NCBI GenBank assembly: GCA_028564675.1
Contig: JAOVVO010000016.1
Span: forward strand, 1 to 64,000
Source of the DNA: Onchocerca lupi
Lineage: Eukaryota; Nematoda; Chromadorea; Rhabditida; Onchocercidae
Direction of reading: 5' to 3'
Length of the DNA: 64,000 nucleotides
Shown: positions 13,829-27,399 of the stretch, one piece after another
Position numbering within the stretch: position 1 is the stretch's first letter
How the letters are laid out: each line of letters opens with the position of its first letter
Translations under genes and position numbers: made by a program
Notes under the pieces: generated by a model
Seen by the model: the letters and a program-made list of their open reading frames with translations, nothing else
Told to the model about the DNA's origin: nothing
The model's database searches: none

Positions 13829-16800
13829 GGAGAGAAGCGTTTCAAACGAAATAGTTTGTCATGCAATTTCTTTAATATTCAGATATTAAAGATGAAAACA
13901 GTAAACTGATCGTAAATAAACGAACTTTTTAGAAAAAAAAAACAAAAACAAAAACAAAACTAAAATTAGTTTATTTAGGACCCTACAAAAATAAGGTAAT
14001 TAGGATTTCGAATGCAGAATAGAGTGGGTAATGCTTTATTAATATACTATCTTCTTCTATCAAATATTAAATTAAGGCGAAATTTTAATGCTAATCTAAT
14101 AAGTAATTTTAACTGCATAACAGAAGATATACCGCTGCTAGCATAATTACATGTTGGTGAAAGAAAGAAAAAACTAAAAATAAGTGTAATATCCTGAGAA
14201 AAAATAATCGAAGATAGCATCAACGAATGATAAAAGTCAATTTTATATCAGATATATATATCATTGTTATGTCAATATCGATAGAACATTGAAGTGAGTA
14301 TGGAAATAAGTAATCCGGAGTACGATGTGAAGCTTTCCTTTTCTGATAAACATCTTTCAAGATTATTTCTATTCGGTTATGCTTAGTTTTTACGCGCATC
14401 ATTATAAAATTGGAATAGTGGGTAGCGTATGCAGGCATATTCAATAGTTCAAAATCTGCTCTAAACATCGGTTGAATTCGCTTGAATTGCTCAGTTATCC
14501 AATTTTAAAGTGAGTAACTTTTCTCAAACCTAATTTAAAAAGTGTTTTTATATGTGTTTTTATACACATGCGTTGCTGTGGCTCGGTCTGGTCAAGTGAA
14601 CAAGAAAGAAAAGACAAAGCGCACGTTTCTAATGTTAGAAAAAATCTGATCGTTTGTAATTTGGTTAATAAACTAGAATTTTTTAATAGATAGACTAAAA
14701 TAAACTATAATTATAAATCGTAATATATGCCTCGCTGAAAATGGTTTTTAATTTCGAACAACAATACACTGTATTCAACACCTTTTTGCTTCATCTTCAC
14801 TGAAATATGGAAATGAAAATTGGATAAACGTAATAATCAAATCTTCGCATAATTCAAAATAACCTTTTTCCTATAAAAATAGAGTTTTATGGGAAAAAAA
14901 ATCGATGCTCGGAAAAGAAAGCAGCATTGGGATTTCTGTCACTGAGGATTTTTTGATTTTTGGCGAAATTTTTAAAAATTTTCATTAGTGATATGGACTA
15001 ATAATGTTACTTTTTTATGCTTTATCTTATTTCAGCATTTGTGTTATTACATCGCAGTACAATGGGAGATTTTTTTTAATCAACGTGAAAGATAGGGATA
15101 TTCAGTCATTGCTAAAAAAGCGAAATCTACATATAAGTTAAATCATTTTTTGAATCAGTTGCGCAAATATATGCACTAATTCGAACAACGGGAAGGAATC
15201 AAAGAAATGGAAAAATGAAGATTTTTAGGCAATAGAAAGTTTAGTTATATCATATGGTGACCACGTGCTACAGAATTCTTTTTTACAACATTTCGTCGCA
15301 TTACAAATGAATAAATCTTGAATATAAGAAAGATCGATTGATATCGGCTAATAAAATAAGATATTTAAAGTTTTATATCAGTCATTTCCAGATTTGATGA
15401 ATTTGTCATTTCTCCGACATTATTGTTGAAAAAAATAGCTTTTGCAAATGGATGCTTCAAAAATTTTCAAATTATTTAAAATCCAAACGTCTCGAAACGA
15501 CAATGGGCAGAATTGAGATTGTAAGATATCCAGATGATTGGTTGTGTGAAATGTTTACATAACTAATGCTAATTTCATTTATTTGGTTTGTGCTGGAGAG
15601 CAAAAGACCTGATACAGAGACCTGATATTAGCTGTCATTAATTATAAGTTATTTGCACACCAAAATTGTGTGATATGGATGAGTGAAATTTGATGAAGAG
15701 AAATTGTATAACGAGAAGAAGCAATGGGGATATGATGCGATCATATGGCTCAACTTGACTGACCAATGGTCAGAGAGCAGCTCAGAGTAAATGTGGTCAA
15801 CGGAGCAAGGCATCATCAATATGACCATCGTCAATATCAGCGGCCATTAAGGTCGAGAGCCGCAGGATCGCATCAGATCATTTAGTTTTCTCTATGAAGA
15901 GGCGCTTCCTTTGATGCCTTTTCTTCTTGCTAGTAAACCATCATCCTTGGTTCTTTTTCCGCAATCTCCTGCTTTTAATGCACTATTTCGTGTGCTTCTC
16001 ATCATCTAGCTATTTCCAATATTATTCTTATTCGCTGCTATTGAAGGTCATTTAGTGTGACCCATCCGGTCAACCGACTACAAATCTTCCTTTACCGACG
16101 ATGCTATACTTTAGCACATGTCCTCGTGAACTCCACAGTTTCTCGACTTCCAAAAATAGACAAGGTCACAGGGCACAATATTCATCAACCAATTAATTAA
16201 TCAAGATAGTCATTTGACACACGGATTTTGTGCTTCTTCCAGCAAATCAATCGATATAAACTCTAAGAAATGTATGAGTGACATTAAAGTGAGAAGTACA
16301 TTCACAAAATAAATATATTAGCAAAAATGTTGCATGCAAAAAAAAAAAAGAAAAAAAAACCATATTTCTTTTGCCAATGAGTTCTTATTTTTTTCCAGAC
16401 CAAACAATTTTCTAATTCTTTTCAATGAAAAAATAATTTAATTTTCTATCGTTTCTACTTGGAGCGTAAAGAAATGAATTCTGGCTAGCTCATCATTACA
16501 CATCAGAATTCGCGTATTATCGGATGAGATGGATGGATCAGATTCAAGGACATTCTGATCGTAAACTAAACGATGTATGAATCGTTGACAGATAATAGTA
16601 CCTGATTATATCCAAAAATTGTTTTTGACGATGAACTATCGCTTATTCAATCCCTCATTACAGTTTGCAAATTATTGCAATACTACACTCAATGGCAGTA
16701 TCCCAAAATAGAATAAAATAATGGAAGGAACAAATGAGTAATTAGAAACAAAATACTACCATAACTTTAAAAAGTGCTGCACATGCGGGTAAATCAAGTA

Positions 16801-19030
16801 GGAATTTTATCTTATATTTTTCATGACCAAATTATCTTTTTCGTACCTCGAACTCGTTCCAGTGATGGGAGCAATCGATGGACTCCTCTCTTGCTTAGTT
16901 CTCTAATTTGGAAGCATTCTTGGGTTGGATGTTTTTCTAAATGATAGGTCAACTGTTGAAATTTTTCTGTTTGTTTCCTATAATGGCTTCTTGTGGCAGA
17001 CGGCGCAGTACTTTGTTCAGAAAAAAGTAATAGCAGAACGCAGGTAAAGTTAAAGTCATTAATTTCTTGCTTTCATCGATTTTATAGAAAACAGTAATTA
17101 AATTATCTGGACGTACAGATGAGAAAAAAGGACTAATATTAGCAGTTAAATAGTCCAAACACCATTCTAGAAATGATCGCACGATACTCTAAATTTCAGT
17201 GAATGTCCGAAAATTGCTTTTATGATGTTAGATTTTCAGTTTAACCCTATCAGTGATGGTCCTTAGTTTATCAATATATGCTACCGATGCACATACCTTC
17301 TTCTCCTCTTAAAGTCTGATTCATTATTTCAGCTTTATAAGGCCATAAGTGCAACTGTCATTTCTTCAGGCTACTATCAATAATATTGATTTTGGTATCT
17401 TTTTGGTTTTCATTCTTGTTCATTACTGTCATTTATTATAGCAAATCAAACAACCTAATACTTTCAAAAACAATCTAATAGTTAAAAAAAATTAGGAAAA
17501 AATGACAAATTATATATATGGAAGGAGGAAGAAGGAGAGGGAGGGAGGAAGAAAAAAAGTAAAGATTATATAAAAAAGAAGCTCTTTCTTACATTATTGT
17601 TTGTAGCAGAAAATTCAATCTTAGCATAAATTTCCAGCTATTTTTATGAACAAAATAAGCAGGTGACAAATAAAAATGTAAATTGATTTAAAAAAAAGTT
17701 TCAGCAATAATCTACTGAACAGGTAATATAGACGAAAAAATCAAATGACACTATCCAAAATTTTTTGCCTCATCAGTTTACTTATCAAATAAGTCTATGC
17801 TATTCCCATCATAATGTTCTTTACTGCTTTGATTGCACGAACAAATATCAGTAAATAATCCATTTATCTAATTTAAAAAGTGGGTAATCATCCGAGAACA
17901 ACCATTTCCGCATTATTATGCCAATCCCACCATCCGAATCTGTCTTTTTATCAGTGCTTCCTCAAATGTTAATAGATTAACTGAAAAAGATAGTTTTCTG
18001 ATTTATTATTGTGCTCCTAAAAGGTGGCATAAAGGTAAGAAATAGTAAATGTGTTACAGCAAGTGAGATTATCTCTATTTCAAACAATCTGTCTTAAATT
18101 TCGTATTTCCATTCGAAGTGAAACAAATGTAATAAGCAAAATTATTGCAACAGTGTAATTATGATAATGAGATAATTGTTTCGTTCCTCCTTGTGCATTT
18201 CTCAACATCAATGCAATCTTACATTTGACAGACATTGACGACACCATTTGGATTTTTTCTTGGATGACGGTAATTTTTTGTTGATCTTACTAGAAACTAA
18301 AATTATCACAGCCAAAAAACTAATCTATCGATCCCAATTTTTAAAAAGACTTTTTTCCTTAGCTAAAAATGTATTTTGTCTCCGAATATCATTCAAATAA
18401 TTTGAGTGCACTCCTTATGTCAACCCTAAAAAATATGAAATACTAATCATTCAATTACTCCGATTAAATTACCTCTTAATTTTGCTGCCAGCAATTCTTT
18501 TATATTTGATGTATCCAAATAAGAATCATCGACAGTAATAGAAATTTACATGTCCCGAAACTTCATTTAAAAGCTTCTTAAATCTTAAAAATATGAAACC
18601 AATCAAAACAAGCACCGGATACGTTACAGAACAAATTACGGCCTAAATTCTGACAAATAAAGTTGATTAAAGAATGGATTGAAACCTCTTTATTCTTTCA
18701 GCATTTTTTCCAAGCCAAATCTCGTATCATTGATTCATTTTCTTATATTGATGAGCTCTGATCATAAATTCAAGGCAATGTTATTTCTCTTTAAAACGTC
18801 AAGTGCATTTGGGGATTTCGTTAATTGAATAAGATATTACATTTCGTGCTATAGTAAAATAAATTACCCAAAAATTTGCATATTTAAATTCGATTCTAAT
18901 CAATTACGGCAAAATAAAACTATAACGCGAAGTTTTTGTTATGGCATAACTTGTATTAACGTTTTACGATTTTTTGTATATACATATAAAAAATACACAC
19001 TCACACAAATTCACTATATGAATATTTCAG
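5895..19030. other. Gene-poor AT-rich stretch upstream of prkl-1
   Basis: I find no domain-bearing reading frame here. All open frames are short and low in complexity. Mildly GC-raised patches occur near 8.1-8.5, 13.2-13.5 and 15.7-16.15 kb; they could be regulatory DNA or unrecognised exons, but none translates into a known family. A GA-rich stretch lies at about 17520-17560. The frame at 6743-7003 (minus) starts with a Cys-rich segment but lacks a convincing donor, so I did not add it to Prickle. Confidence 0.5.
13800..13828. repeat. Poly-T run of 29 bases
   Basis: Uninterrupted T homopolymer, with a short A run just upstream at about 13764-13773. No target-site duplication or retroelement body is visible beside it, so it is best treated as a simple repeat. 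Confidence 0.9.
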
Positions 19031-19089
19031 ATTTTTTGAAGAAAAAAGTATTGCGGAATCGTTCATTTCAAAAAAATAGAACTTTTTTA

Positions 19090-19245
19090 GCAATTTCACC
19101 AAGCCAATGATTGAAAAGCAAGTTTGCATAAGACGCAGCTCAGTGACACAGGAAATCGCATCATTAATGCTCGAACGACTTCGATTACGGCGACTTACAC
19201 TTTCTGCTCTTCCTGTATTACAACAAAATCAAATCTCTGAATAGT
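19090..19245. other. Candidate unassigned exon, strand uncertain
   Basis: A GC-raised patch in AT-rich DNA is open on both strands. Plus: after an acceptor-like CTTTTTTAG a frame reads through IRRSSVTQEIASLMLERL and LRLRRLTLSALPVLQQ to a TAG. Minus: after AATACAG a frame reads SVSRRNRSRSSINDAISC and VTELRLMQTC. Both look more protein-like than the surroundings, but I recognise neither. If minus, it could belong to an unseen gene or to a distant 5' exon of prkl-1; nothing here proves it is expressed. Confidence 0.25.
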
Positions 19246-19475
19246 GTGGGCTACCACTATCTTTTAATTAAAAGATACAATGAAGTGCTTAAAAAGTTTG
19301 CTTGAAAGGCTAATTAATGTTATGAACTTATTTGTTCATTCAATGCCTTCTTTATTTAATCGATAGCTACTTCGGATATCCAACATCAACTAATGTATTA
19401 TGGAATGAAATAGTCAAATATGAATTTATAGAAAAATTTTACTTTCACTTTTTCTTTTAAAAACTTTTACAAAAA

Positions 19476-19510
19476 AATTCGCATGTTGACAATAAATCAA
19501 CATGCGAATT
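19476..19510. repeat. Perfect 14-bp hairpin with 7-base loop
   Basis: Left arm AATTCGCATGTTGA at 19476-19489 and its exact reverse complement at 19497-19510 surround the loop CAATAAA. Pairing stops at both ends of the arms. The loop happens to contain AATAAA on the plus strand, but there is no gene just upstream on that strand to use it as a poly(A) signal. Confidence 0.85.
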
Positions 19511-20031
19511 GATATCGGAAATTCAAAAATGATAAAGAGCAATATATTAAACTGCCAGCTTTGTAAGAAAAATGATATACAGCTGGTTAGAATTTAACAT
19601 TGAAATAAATACTTTCGAATATGTTTGACCATTAATGGATGCTTTCTCCCACATTTCAGATGGATTTTCTTCAATTTTGCTACTGAACATATTTCGCTAT
19701 GAGGCGGTAACGATATTCCGCATTATTTTCATTGGTTTAGATCCTTGGGCTTTTGAAACGCTCAGTGTAATTGCCGTAATGCTGTACGACGAATTTTAGG
19801 ATAATCATACAGAAACTTCTCTTAATCGCATCAATTCTTATTTTAACTGATGACGCTTTCAAGTTTTGTTTTTCATTTATTATTTAAAAAGTAGCAGCCG
19901 AAATATGCTCAATAGATGCTGTGATGATACTCATGTTTGAAATAAAGCTGAAATGAAGAAGTTATTAAAATATGTTGAATTGCTAAAAGAAAAAGAAATT
20001 AAAGAAGAAATTATTCTAACAGAATCTTTCC

Positions 20032-20064
<33 letters not shown>

Positions 20065-22070
20065 ATAAAAAAATAAAAGAAGATGAAACAGCAACGATTT
20101 TATGGAAGTTATTTATATTCGAAGTAATGCATCTGAAATATGGAAAATAAAACGAAAAATGAGAAAACAAAAAATATTTCACTATGAGAAAAAAAAAATC
20201 GTTGAAGATCGAAAGTTTTTGCAAAATATTGGTATCAGAAAAAATGAAAAAAATAATGAAATTTGACTCAGATCTGATGTGACTCTAAGCCATCAAATAC
20301 AAGGATCATGCCATTTTTTGCAAAATTAGACAATTCTGAAATAAAAATAGAGAACTAATTATTGGTAATTGTTCCGGGATTATGACATTTGAATGAATAA
20401 CCGGCTTTTCGTCAAGCTCAGAACCCTGTACAAACTGTCTATAACCTCCAGAGCGCTTTCATTTGCTATGTACTTCTATTTACTAGTTTCGTTTTTTTTT
20501 TTCTCCTGTGGGGTCATTACAGTTTAACTCCAATGAAAAACACGAAAGTGAAGCAATTTATCCCATAATAGATGAAATATGAGAGAATTTCCAACCAATT
20601 ATCTATGAAATCAGATCGAATATAAAAATATCACCCCCCATATGCGTTCTGGATAAGCAAAGTTTCCTCTCAAATTTGGCTCTGGAATAAAAATGAAATT
20701 ATTTACGCACCATTCTTAAGTCTCAAACCAAACGTTTCTCTTGACTCAGTTCACTACCGTTTCTTGCAAATTAGAATAACATAATCAAATACTTCCATAA
20801 GTGGATAGATCTGGTTTCAGTATTTTAAGAAGGTCTGAATCTAAATCCTAAATAAACGCAAACTTTCAGTTTTGATCTAGAACTTATACAGTCGTATCAA
20901 ATTATTCATGTCGTCAGTCTTATTTGGAGAAATTTTTTGCTTTCATACGAAAAACACAAATATTTCTTTTAAGCGAAAAGAACAAAATTTGAACATAGTT
21001 CATCTTACAAAAGATTATTATCTTTTAAACAAACGAAATCCTAGTAATAAATACAGAAAATTAAAAAAAAAAAAAAAGAAAAAAAGGAAAAAAAACAACT
21101 GAAAGTAAAAGTCAGAATAACAGAACTTCAACAAAGCAAAAATAGCTTTAATGTGAATGAATAACACATTAAATGTGCAAGATTAATTCATTTGTTGTCT
21201 GCCATCATGATTTATTCAATTGCTCACGTAATCCTGAAACCAGGATTTGTGGAGAAAAACCTCAAAATTACTGATTTTCCTATATTAAACTATTATTTCG
21301 TCCTTACACAAATCTTCATTGCAGGAATCACAAAAATTGTATAAATACATGGGAAGTTATCATCTAATGATAGGGACCAACAGAACATAGAAAAAAGGTA
21401 ATGAAATTTAAGTATATGCGGAGATTTCAGAACATCGGATGGATATACAGATAATGGCGAAATGTTATATACAAGCAGTTTATTACTTCATTTTTTTACA
21501 AATGAAAAGATGCTAAATTATTATTATGCAGATAACCTCAAAATTTTAGATCTTTAAAATAGCTGCCATTAATGTCAATGAACTGCTGACAACGAAAACA
21601 AAGTGAAAAACAAACGGAAAATAGATGATACCAATTAAAATTTCTACTCTTTTGACTTTACTTTAATACTGTTCGGATCCCTATGGCTTGCATGATGATT
21701 GGCAATAATATTCAATATAAAAATCATTTTATCATATCAAATCCAGAAATCGTGAAAATTTTTTCCTTTACATGCAGTGATCATTCAAAAAGTCATCTAT
21801 CCGGAATTTATTTTGCATCTTATTGCCAATATGTTGCAATAGATATTTCGAACATTGGTAACTAATATGGCAACATAATGCATGACCATTAAAATTTTTC
21901 AAAATGAATGGTATTAAATTAATTAAGCAATTAACAACTTTAATCAAAAGATAATGGGTTATAAATGAATATTATCCATGAAACAGTATACATTATAATC
22001 GATCAACCAAACAAAAAAAAAAAGAAAAAAAGATTTGAGCATATTTCTTCTATATCGATAGGCAGTGTTA
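19511..22070. other. Non-coding stretch between the hairpin and the pps-1 stop codon
   Basis: AT-rich DNA without a recognisable gene. It contains a 28-base poly-A run at 20032-20059 and a purine-rich A tract near 21061-21093. The part next to 22070 is the expected 3' untranslated region of pps-1 on the minus strand; no canonical AATAAA is visible within the first 120 bases after the stop. Confidence 0.5.
20032..20059. repeat. Poly-A run of 28 bases
   Basis: Uninterrupted A homopolymer inside AT-rich DNA. No processed gene copy or retroelement is visible next to it. Confidence 0.9.
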
Positions 22071-25000
22071 CTAATTAGTGTCAATTTGCTTCTTCGTCAA
22101 TTCCTGATAATAAGATGACAGAATCTGCAATATTCTGGAAATATTAACAAACAAGAATTAAAAATGATAATCTTGTGATCCCGAAAAAACAATATATGAA
22201 AGACAAAACATATTTGCAAATTCTATAATCACCTTCCAAGCCTTGGGAGCCATGAAACCTTCTGGTGGTTCAATACCGTCACGAGCATATGACCTCATTT
22301 TTGTTCCACTTATAAACATAAAATCATCACTTCGTGAAGAATCAAAAAATGCCATTTTATTTTTTGTTTTATCATATGCAGCTACGCGAAATGGTACCAC
22401 ATCCAAATTCGGCAAACCAGGAGCCATAGACAATACCTTAAAAACTCATCAGTAATTCCTAATCAGACTTTACTATCACTCACACATTGTTACTCACATA
22501 TCATTACTAAGTAAATCATTATTAATCAGTCATAATAATTTAAGCTAACTTTCGAGCCATGCGTCGGATCATACAAATAATCACCAGTATCGGGATGCTG
22601 TATGCCTGCAGGATCTCGTCCTACTATGTAAGTTGAAACACCTGCTGCTAATCGAGCCCTAGCATGCCACTGTACCTGAAACTAACCAATCTATGAAAAC
22701 AAATATATGATAACAGCAAATCGAAAAAAAGGAAAATAAAATTCTCTACTTCAGTCGGTCCAGCGTATAACATTGGGGAAGGAAAAATGGCAAGAATGGT
22801 CCATTCTGGATTTAAAACACCTTCTGCTAAAACTGCATCATACTGTTTCATGCGCACATCCAGTGGTACATCGTCTTCCTGGAAATTACAAATCTTTTCA
22901 ATTTTATGATTAAAAAAAAAAAAAAAAATGAAGATTTGGCATGGATGCGAACTTCAAACAAATTTGTATTTCTCTCAAAGATCAAAACTCTACATTATAA
23001 TAGTCAATAAAAACAAAACAATGTAAAAGACAAACTTTTGTCCAACCGCCCAGTGGGTGAAGTAACAACATGGGATTTTTGTATTTTGTTAGTAACTGTT
23101 CTCTTGTATTTTGCATAAGAAGCGCATGACCATTATGAATAGGATTTCGCAATTGAAAAGCAAAAACTGCATCGCAGTTGGCTTTCGCGAAAACATTTCG
23201 AAGCTCTAATGGTGACATCCTGTAGCAATCCAGACCATCGTTGTACTGAATTCGTTTCAGTACCTGAATTTATTGGAAGGAGAAATTTCGAAATTCATAC
23301 TTTCGAAAACGAATTAATTTCTAGGAGAATGATAATTCGTTCAAAGTTTTGTTATCAATGAACTGAAATGAAAAACTATGGCAATATTGAAAATAGAACA
23401 TACAAACAGACGGAATCAACTAACATATCCCATGAAAAGCTACCTGTACATCACCACCAAGCAACCAATTTCCACTCTCTAAAATTTGTTTTATTGTGGG
23501 ATGTCGAGGATCGATAATACCAAATTGACGCGCAACTCGTTCCTCTTTCCTATGTTCAAATATTTCGCCATCTCTCACAACAGCAACCACGTCATTGTTG
23601 TACACAAGAGCAATTTCAGGACTGATAGAATGTCCTCGAAAAGTTTTACATATCACGAATAAATCTTAGTATGACATTGTATTTTCGATAAGTAGTCCAA
23701 ATATGATGCATGCCAAACTAAATTAATCAATACAACATACAGAAGAAAAAAAAAAAGTGCCAACCATCCATGAGCTTGATTTTTGTGGCATCGTCGATCG
23801 GTAACACAATTGGTATCGATTGATTCAAGGGTTCATTAAGTGACCAAAGTGAATCTTCTTCAATATCTTTTGGACGTGATACACCAGGAATAGAACACTT
23901 TTTTTCTAAGTCCAAAAGGAGACCATGATGCAAACACTGTAAGTATTGACGTTCACGCATGAATCCAGGCAAAGGAGATGCCCAGCCTTCAGCCAGTACC
24001 TAAAAATACGGAACATAGTACACAGCATAACACTGCTACATATAAATCAGAATATTAACGACCGATATTATTTGAATGATTCACAAAGAGATATAAAAGC
24101 TATAAACCTCTATTAAATCTCTACTACTGAAAGAAGAACAAGAATAAAACCTGTAACCACTCCAGATCAATTTTGGTCAACTGCACTTTTGGAAAAGAGT
24201 TCATACGCTCTAATATTTTATTTTTCGATTCTTCATCAACATATAACTCTCGAATAGGTGGCCCAGAAATCTGTTGATAAACTTTTGTGGGTAAAACATT
24301 CTGCAAATGTAATGGGCCCATTTTTTTCTTCATAAAGGCATACGTGGAATTTCTGGAACATTTATGTGAAGAAAAATTCGTTTTTTACTGGTAACTTATC
24401 ACCAAATGAGATACCCAAAATTTATTCTCAGCTCAGAAGAAAACATTTACTTACCTTCTCGAATAAAAAATCCAGTACTTTCCTAATGGATTCAGCTTCA
24501 GATTCAATGCCTGATTCAAGCATAAGATCTGGTTTTTCTGGTGCTTCATAGACACTATCAATCCCTGTGAATCCTTTCAGCTCTCCGGCACGTGCTTTTT
24601 TATACAAATCTATAACATGATAAACTGCTCGTGCATATTTATTTCTGTACAAATTTAATCCTTAAAAATTTTGCAGAAACGAAGGGTTATACAGAACTTC
24701 AGTTTTTGAGCATTCAGCTGAAGTAAAACTTACTTTTAGGATCGCGAAATTCACAAATTTTCAATGGTGTATTCACATACACTTCAAAGAAAGGAAGATT
24801 GTCCTGAAAATAAAAATTCTTGTCATAACTATAAATTACGTTTAACTTTCAGAGCAATGCAGTAGTAAAGTTGGTTATTTACTTGATTATGAATAAATCT
24901 TGCATCGTCTCGATCATCTTTATATGGACTAATAAATGAAGCAAGAGCTACAATGCCCATATCGGCGAATAATTTGGCAACTTCAGCAACACGACGGATA

Positions 25001-26137
25001 TTTTCCCGCCTTTCTTCCTTGGAAAATCCGAGATTTTTGCAAAGGCCATGCCGAACATTATCACCATCTAGAGCGTAAGCAGGAATGCCAAGCTGCAATG
25101 CAACACGTTCAAAAAGCAATGAAGAAGTGCAAACACTCCCTAAATTTGAAAAGATAGACAGAAACGAATCAATAAACCTGCGTCAAAATTTTCTCAACTG
25201 CAAAAGCAATTGTTGTTTTGCCGGCACCAGACAAACCGGTGAACCATATAGTGCAACCTCGAAAACCAATATGACGTCCAAGAACTCGTGCACGTTCCTC
25301 TCGTCCTACTTTATGCTGTTGAAAGGTTACGTTTGTAGCACCAATTCCATAATCCTTAATTTCGAAAAAAATTGAAGCATATATATCGTGATTAAACAAA
25401 AGCCTTAAGTCGAAAATCTATAGTTTAAAACAGAAGTAAAAGAAAATATTAACAAATCAAACTCAGGAGTAATTTCAGCAAATGAATGTAGAACTTCTAT
25501 AAAAACATCCTCATTGTCAATAAAATGTGTGGTTTCATTTATATTAAAGCATATCTCTCAGAAATTTAGCAAACCAAACTGCTAGTAATGTTTGTCAAAG
25601 TAAATTGAGAATTACACCACTTCCGGTACTATGAAGAACTTTCTTTATCATTACGAACATCTTGAGTTCAATCAAATTACGCTTATAGGTAATAACAAAA
25701 TCTCTGAGTTAACACATAATAATTATAGCGCACTGGCAGTGATCTTTCAAAAGGTAGAACAACAAAGGCAGAAGGATCAATAATGCAACAAAAAGTGATT
25801 TTTTTTTTTTAAAATCTAAGATCAAATTATTGACTAAGTAAAATATTAATGAAAATATATTCGAATGAAACTGCTCATTAATAGGGTACAAAGACCTCTT
25901 AGTCTCCAGTTTATAGTTCTGGTGTAGTGAGATGATCATAAAAGTCATATGAAACGATTCTTACGATAAATAAAGCACCAGTGGTGAACTAGAGCAAAAC
26001 GATGACTCATAAAATGTTCAAATAGAAAGGTGAACATTTGAATAACAGCGAAAGCAACATTTTAGCGGGATAGCTACAACAAGAAAGTTATGCAATCAAA
26101 TACAAACCTGCAGATCGAGAAATGGTCCGATCCGCAT
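22071..26137 (-). CDS. pps-1: Bifunctional PAPS synthetase (APS kinase / ATP sulfurylase)
   Basis: Makes the sulfate donor PAPS from ATP and sulfate: ATP sulfurylase forms APS, then APS kinase phosphorylates it. Exons in transcription order: 26108-26137 (tentative), 25178-25354, 24883-25092, 24734-24803, 24455-24609, 24151-24300, 23765-23999, 23444-23634, 23036-23263, 22750-22878, 22550-22675, 22233-22436, 22071-22124. All phases agree and give 652 residues, the usual metazoan length. The N-terminal kinase shows the P-loop GLSGAGKT (residues 50-57), then DGDNVRHGL and KKARAGELKGFTGID. The C-terminal sulfurylase shows GFMRERQYLQCLH, QLRNPIHNGH (443-452), LLLHPLGGWTK and GRDPAG (544-549). It ends KKQIDTN. 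The first exon (MRIGPFLDLQ) is weaker: its donor and phase fit, but the acceptor it joins (AAATTAAG) is poor. Alternatively the frame of the second exon extends upstream to about 25399. The enzyme core is not in doubt. Confidence 0.95.
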
Positions 26138-27399
26138 TTTGATACTGTTGGGAATATAGCAGTTGAGAATGTCGTTGGTTCTAAAAATCCAGATAACGGC
26201 AAATGCCGTAAACAGAGAACAGGTAAACCTATAAATTTTGCTGCGTATATTTGAGGAAACATTAAAGACAGGCGGAGCGAAGTGCCTGTAGCGCTATCAC
26301 TCAATTATCAGACCTGTTATTAAATAAAATACTTGTTGCAACATTAGTTAACTTCCTATATAAACATCCTTTCTTTACTGGCAAAACAAACAACTAAGTA
26401 TCGACATAAAATTCCTTTTAAAAGAAGCAAAACAAAGTCAAAACCATGCCCATTCTTTGATGTCAACTACCTTTCTCTGACTTGATGCACAAAAACCTAA
26501 TGAGAACAGATCGATAATAAGTTTTGATGCTCGATCACAACACCATTCTCGACGTCCTTTCTGCAGATTCGCTAGGCTACGTTAACATAATAAGGATATA
26601 CACACAGAAGCTAAATTTGTCATTAATAGTTCTGAAATAACTATATCCATTACTTTCTCCTAATTTAAAAATAAATTAATTTAAAACAAACTGCTTTAAA
26701 AAAAAAAGGGGAACAATTGATGTTATAATTCCACAAACGAATTCTACGAATAAAATATTCTGCATGCACGTAAACTGTCGCATTTAATAATAACAATACT
26801 TCAATCCTAACTCAAATCTCGATTCAACAACTGTCATTAAAATGATAGCTCACAGATGCGACCCAATTATCCAATTAAATCACATCCATTTTTAATGAAA
26901 TTCTTTGCATACCACAAACTTGATAGATGGGAAGAGGATTTGTTTATTTATTGGTAAAACTTTATAGTTCTTTTAAAAAATGATACTTGCGTAGATATAT
27001 CAAAATTATGGACAACAAAGCCCATCCAAATATCAAAGAATCAAAGTAGAAAAAGGAACTTCGCGATTAAAAGTTGAAAATACTTGTTGAACAGAGTCCG
27101 TGGCAATAGAATAGTTGTGATTACATTCATTTACAAGAAGTACCTCTACCAATGGTATCATCACTTAATTGTTTGCATCTAAAAATAGATGAAACCAATT
27201 ATCAATTTATTTGGGCTTATTTGCTTGTTCAACTAGAACAGAAGTTTTATCCAGTATTTCACCACTATCGTTTCTGCAGTAAGTGGGAAAGAGATGGTAT
27301 TTTGAATCAAGTTTCTTGCGAGTTTTGAAGTGATATTCAACTGATGATACGTGGAACATAAAATGAAACTTCGACTGCTAAAACTTGAAGAATAGTATT
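26138..27399. other. Non-coding stretch upstream of pps-1
   Basis: This is the likely 5' flank of pps-1 on the minus strand, with an acceptor-like TTTTTAG about 45 bases before the tentative start codon. A short minus-strand open frame at about 26460-26575 (REWCCDRASKLIIDLF) is flanked by AG and GT but matches no family I know. Confidence 0.4.

Noticed and set aside
24301..24353. Upstream extension of pps-1 exon 24151-24300 using a TTCCAG acceptor at 24354-24359
   Set aside because: Joining there breaks the phase with the preceding exon; the acceptor TTTGCAG ending at 24301 keeps the frame and the family length.
26460..26575. Possible insulin-like or other Cys-containing exon (REWCCDRASKLIIDLF)
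   Set aside because: The cysteine spacing does not fit insulin A or B chains, the stretch is under 50 codons, and the flanking AG and GT could be chance.
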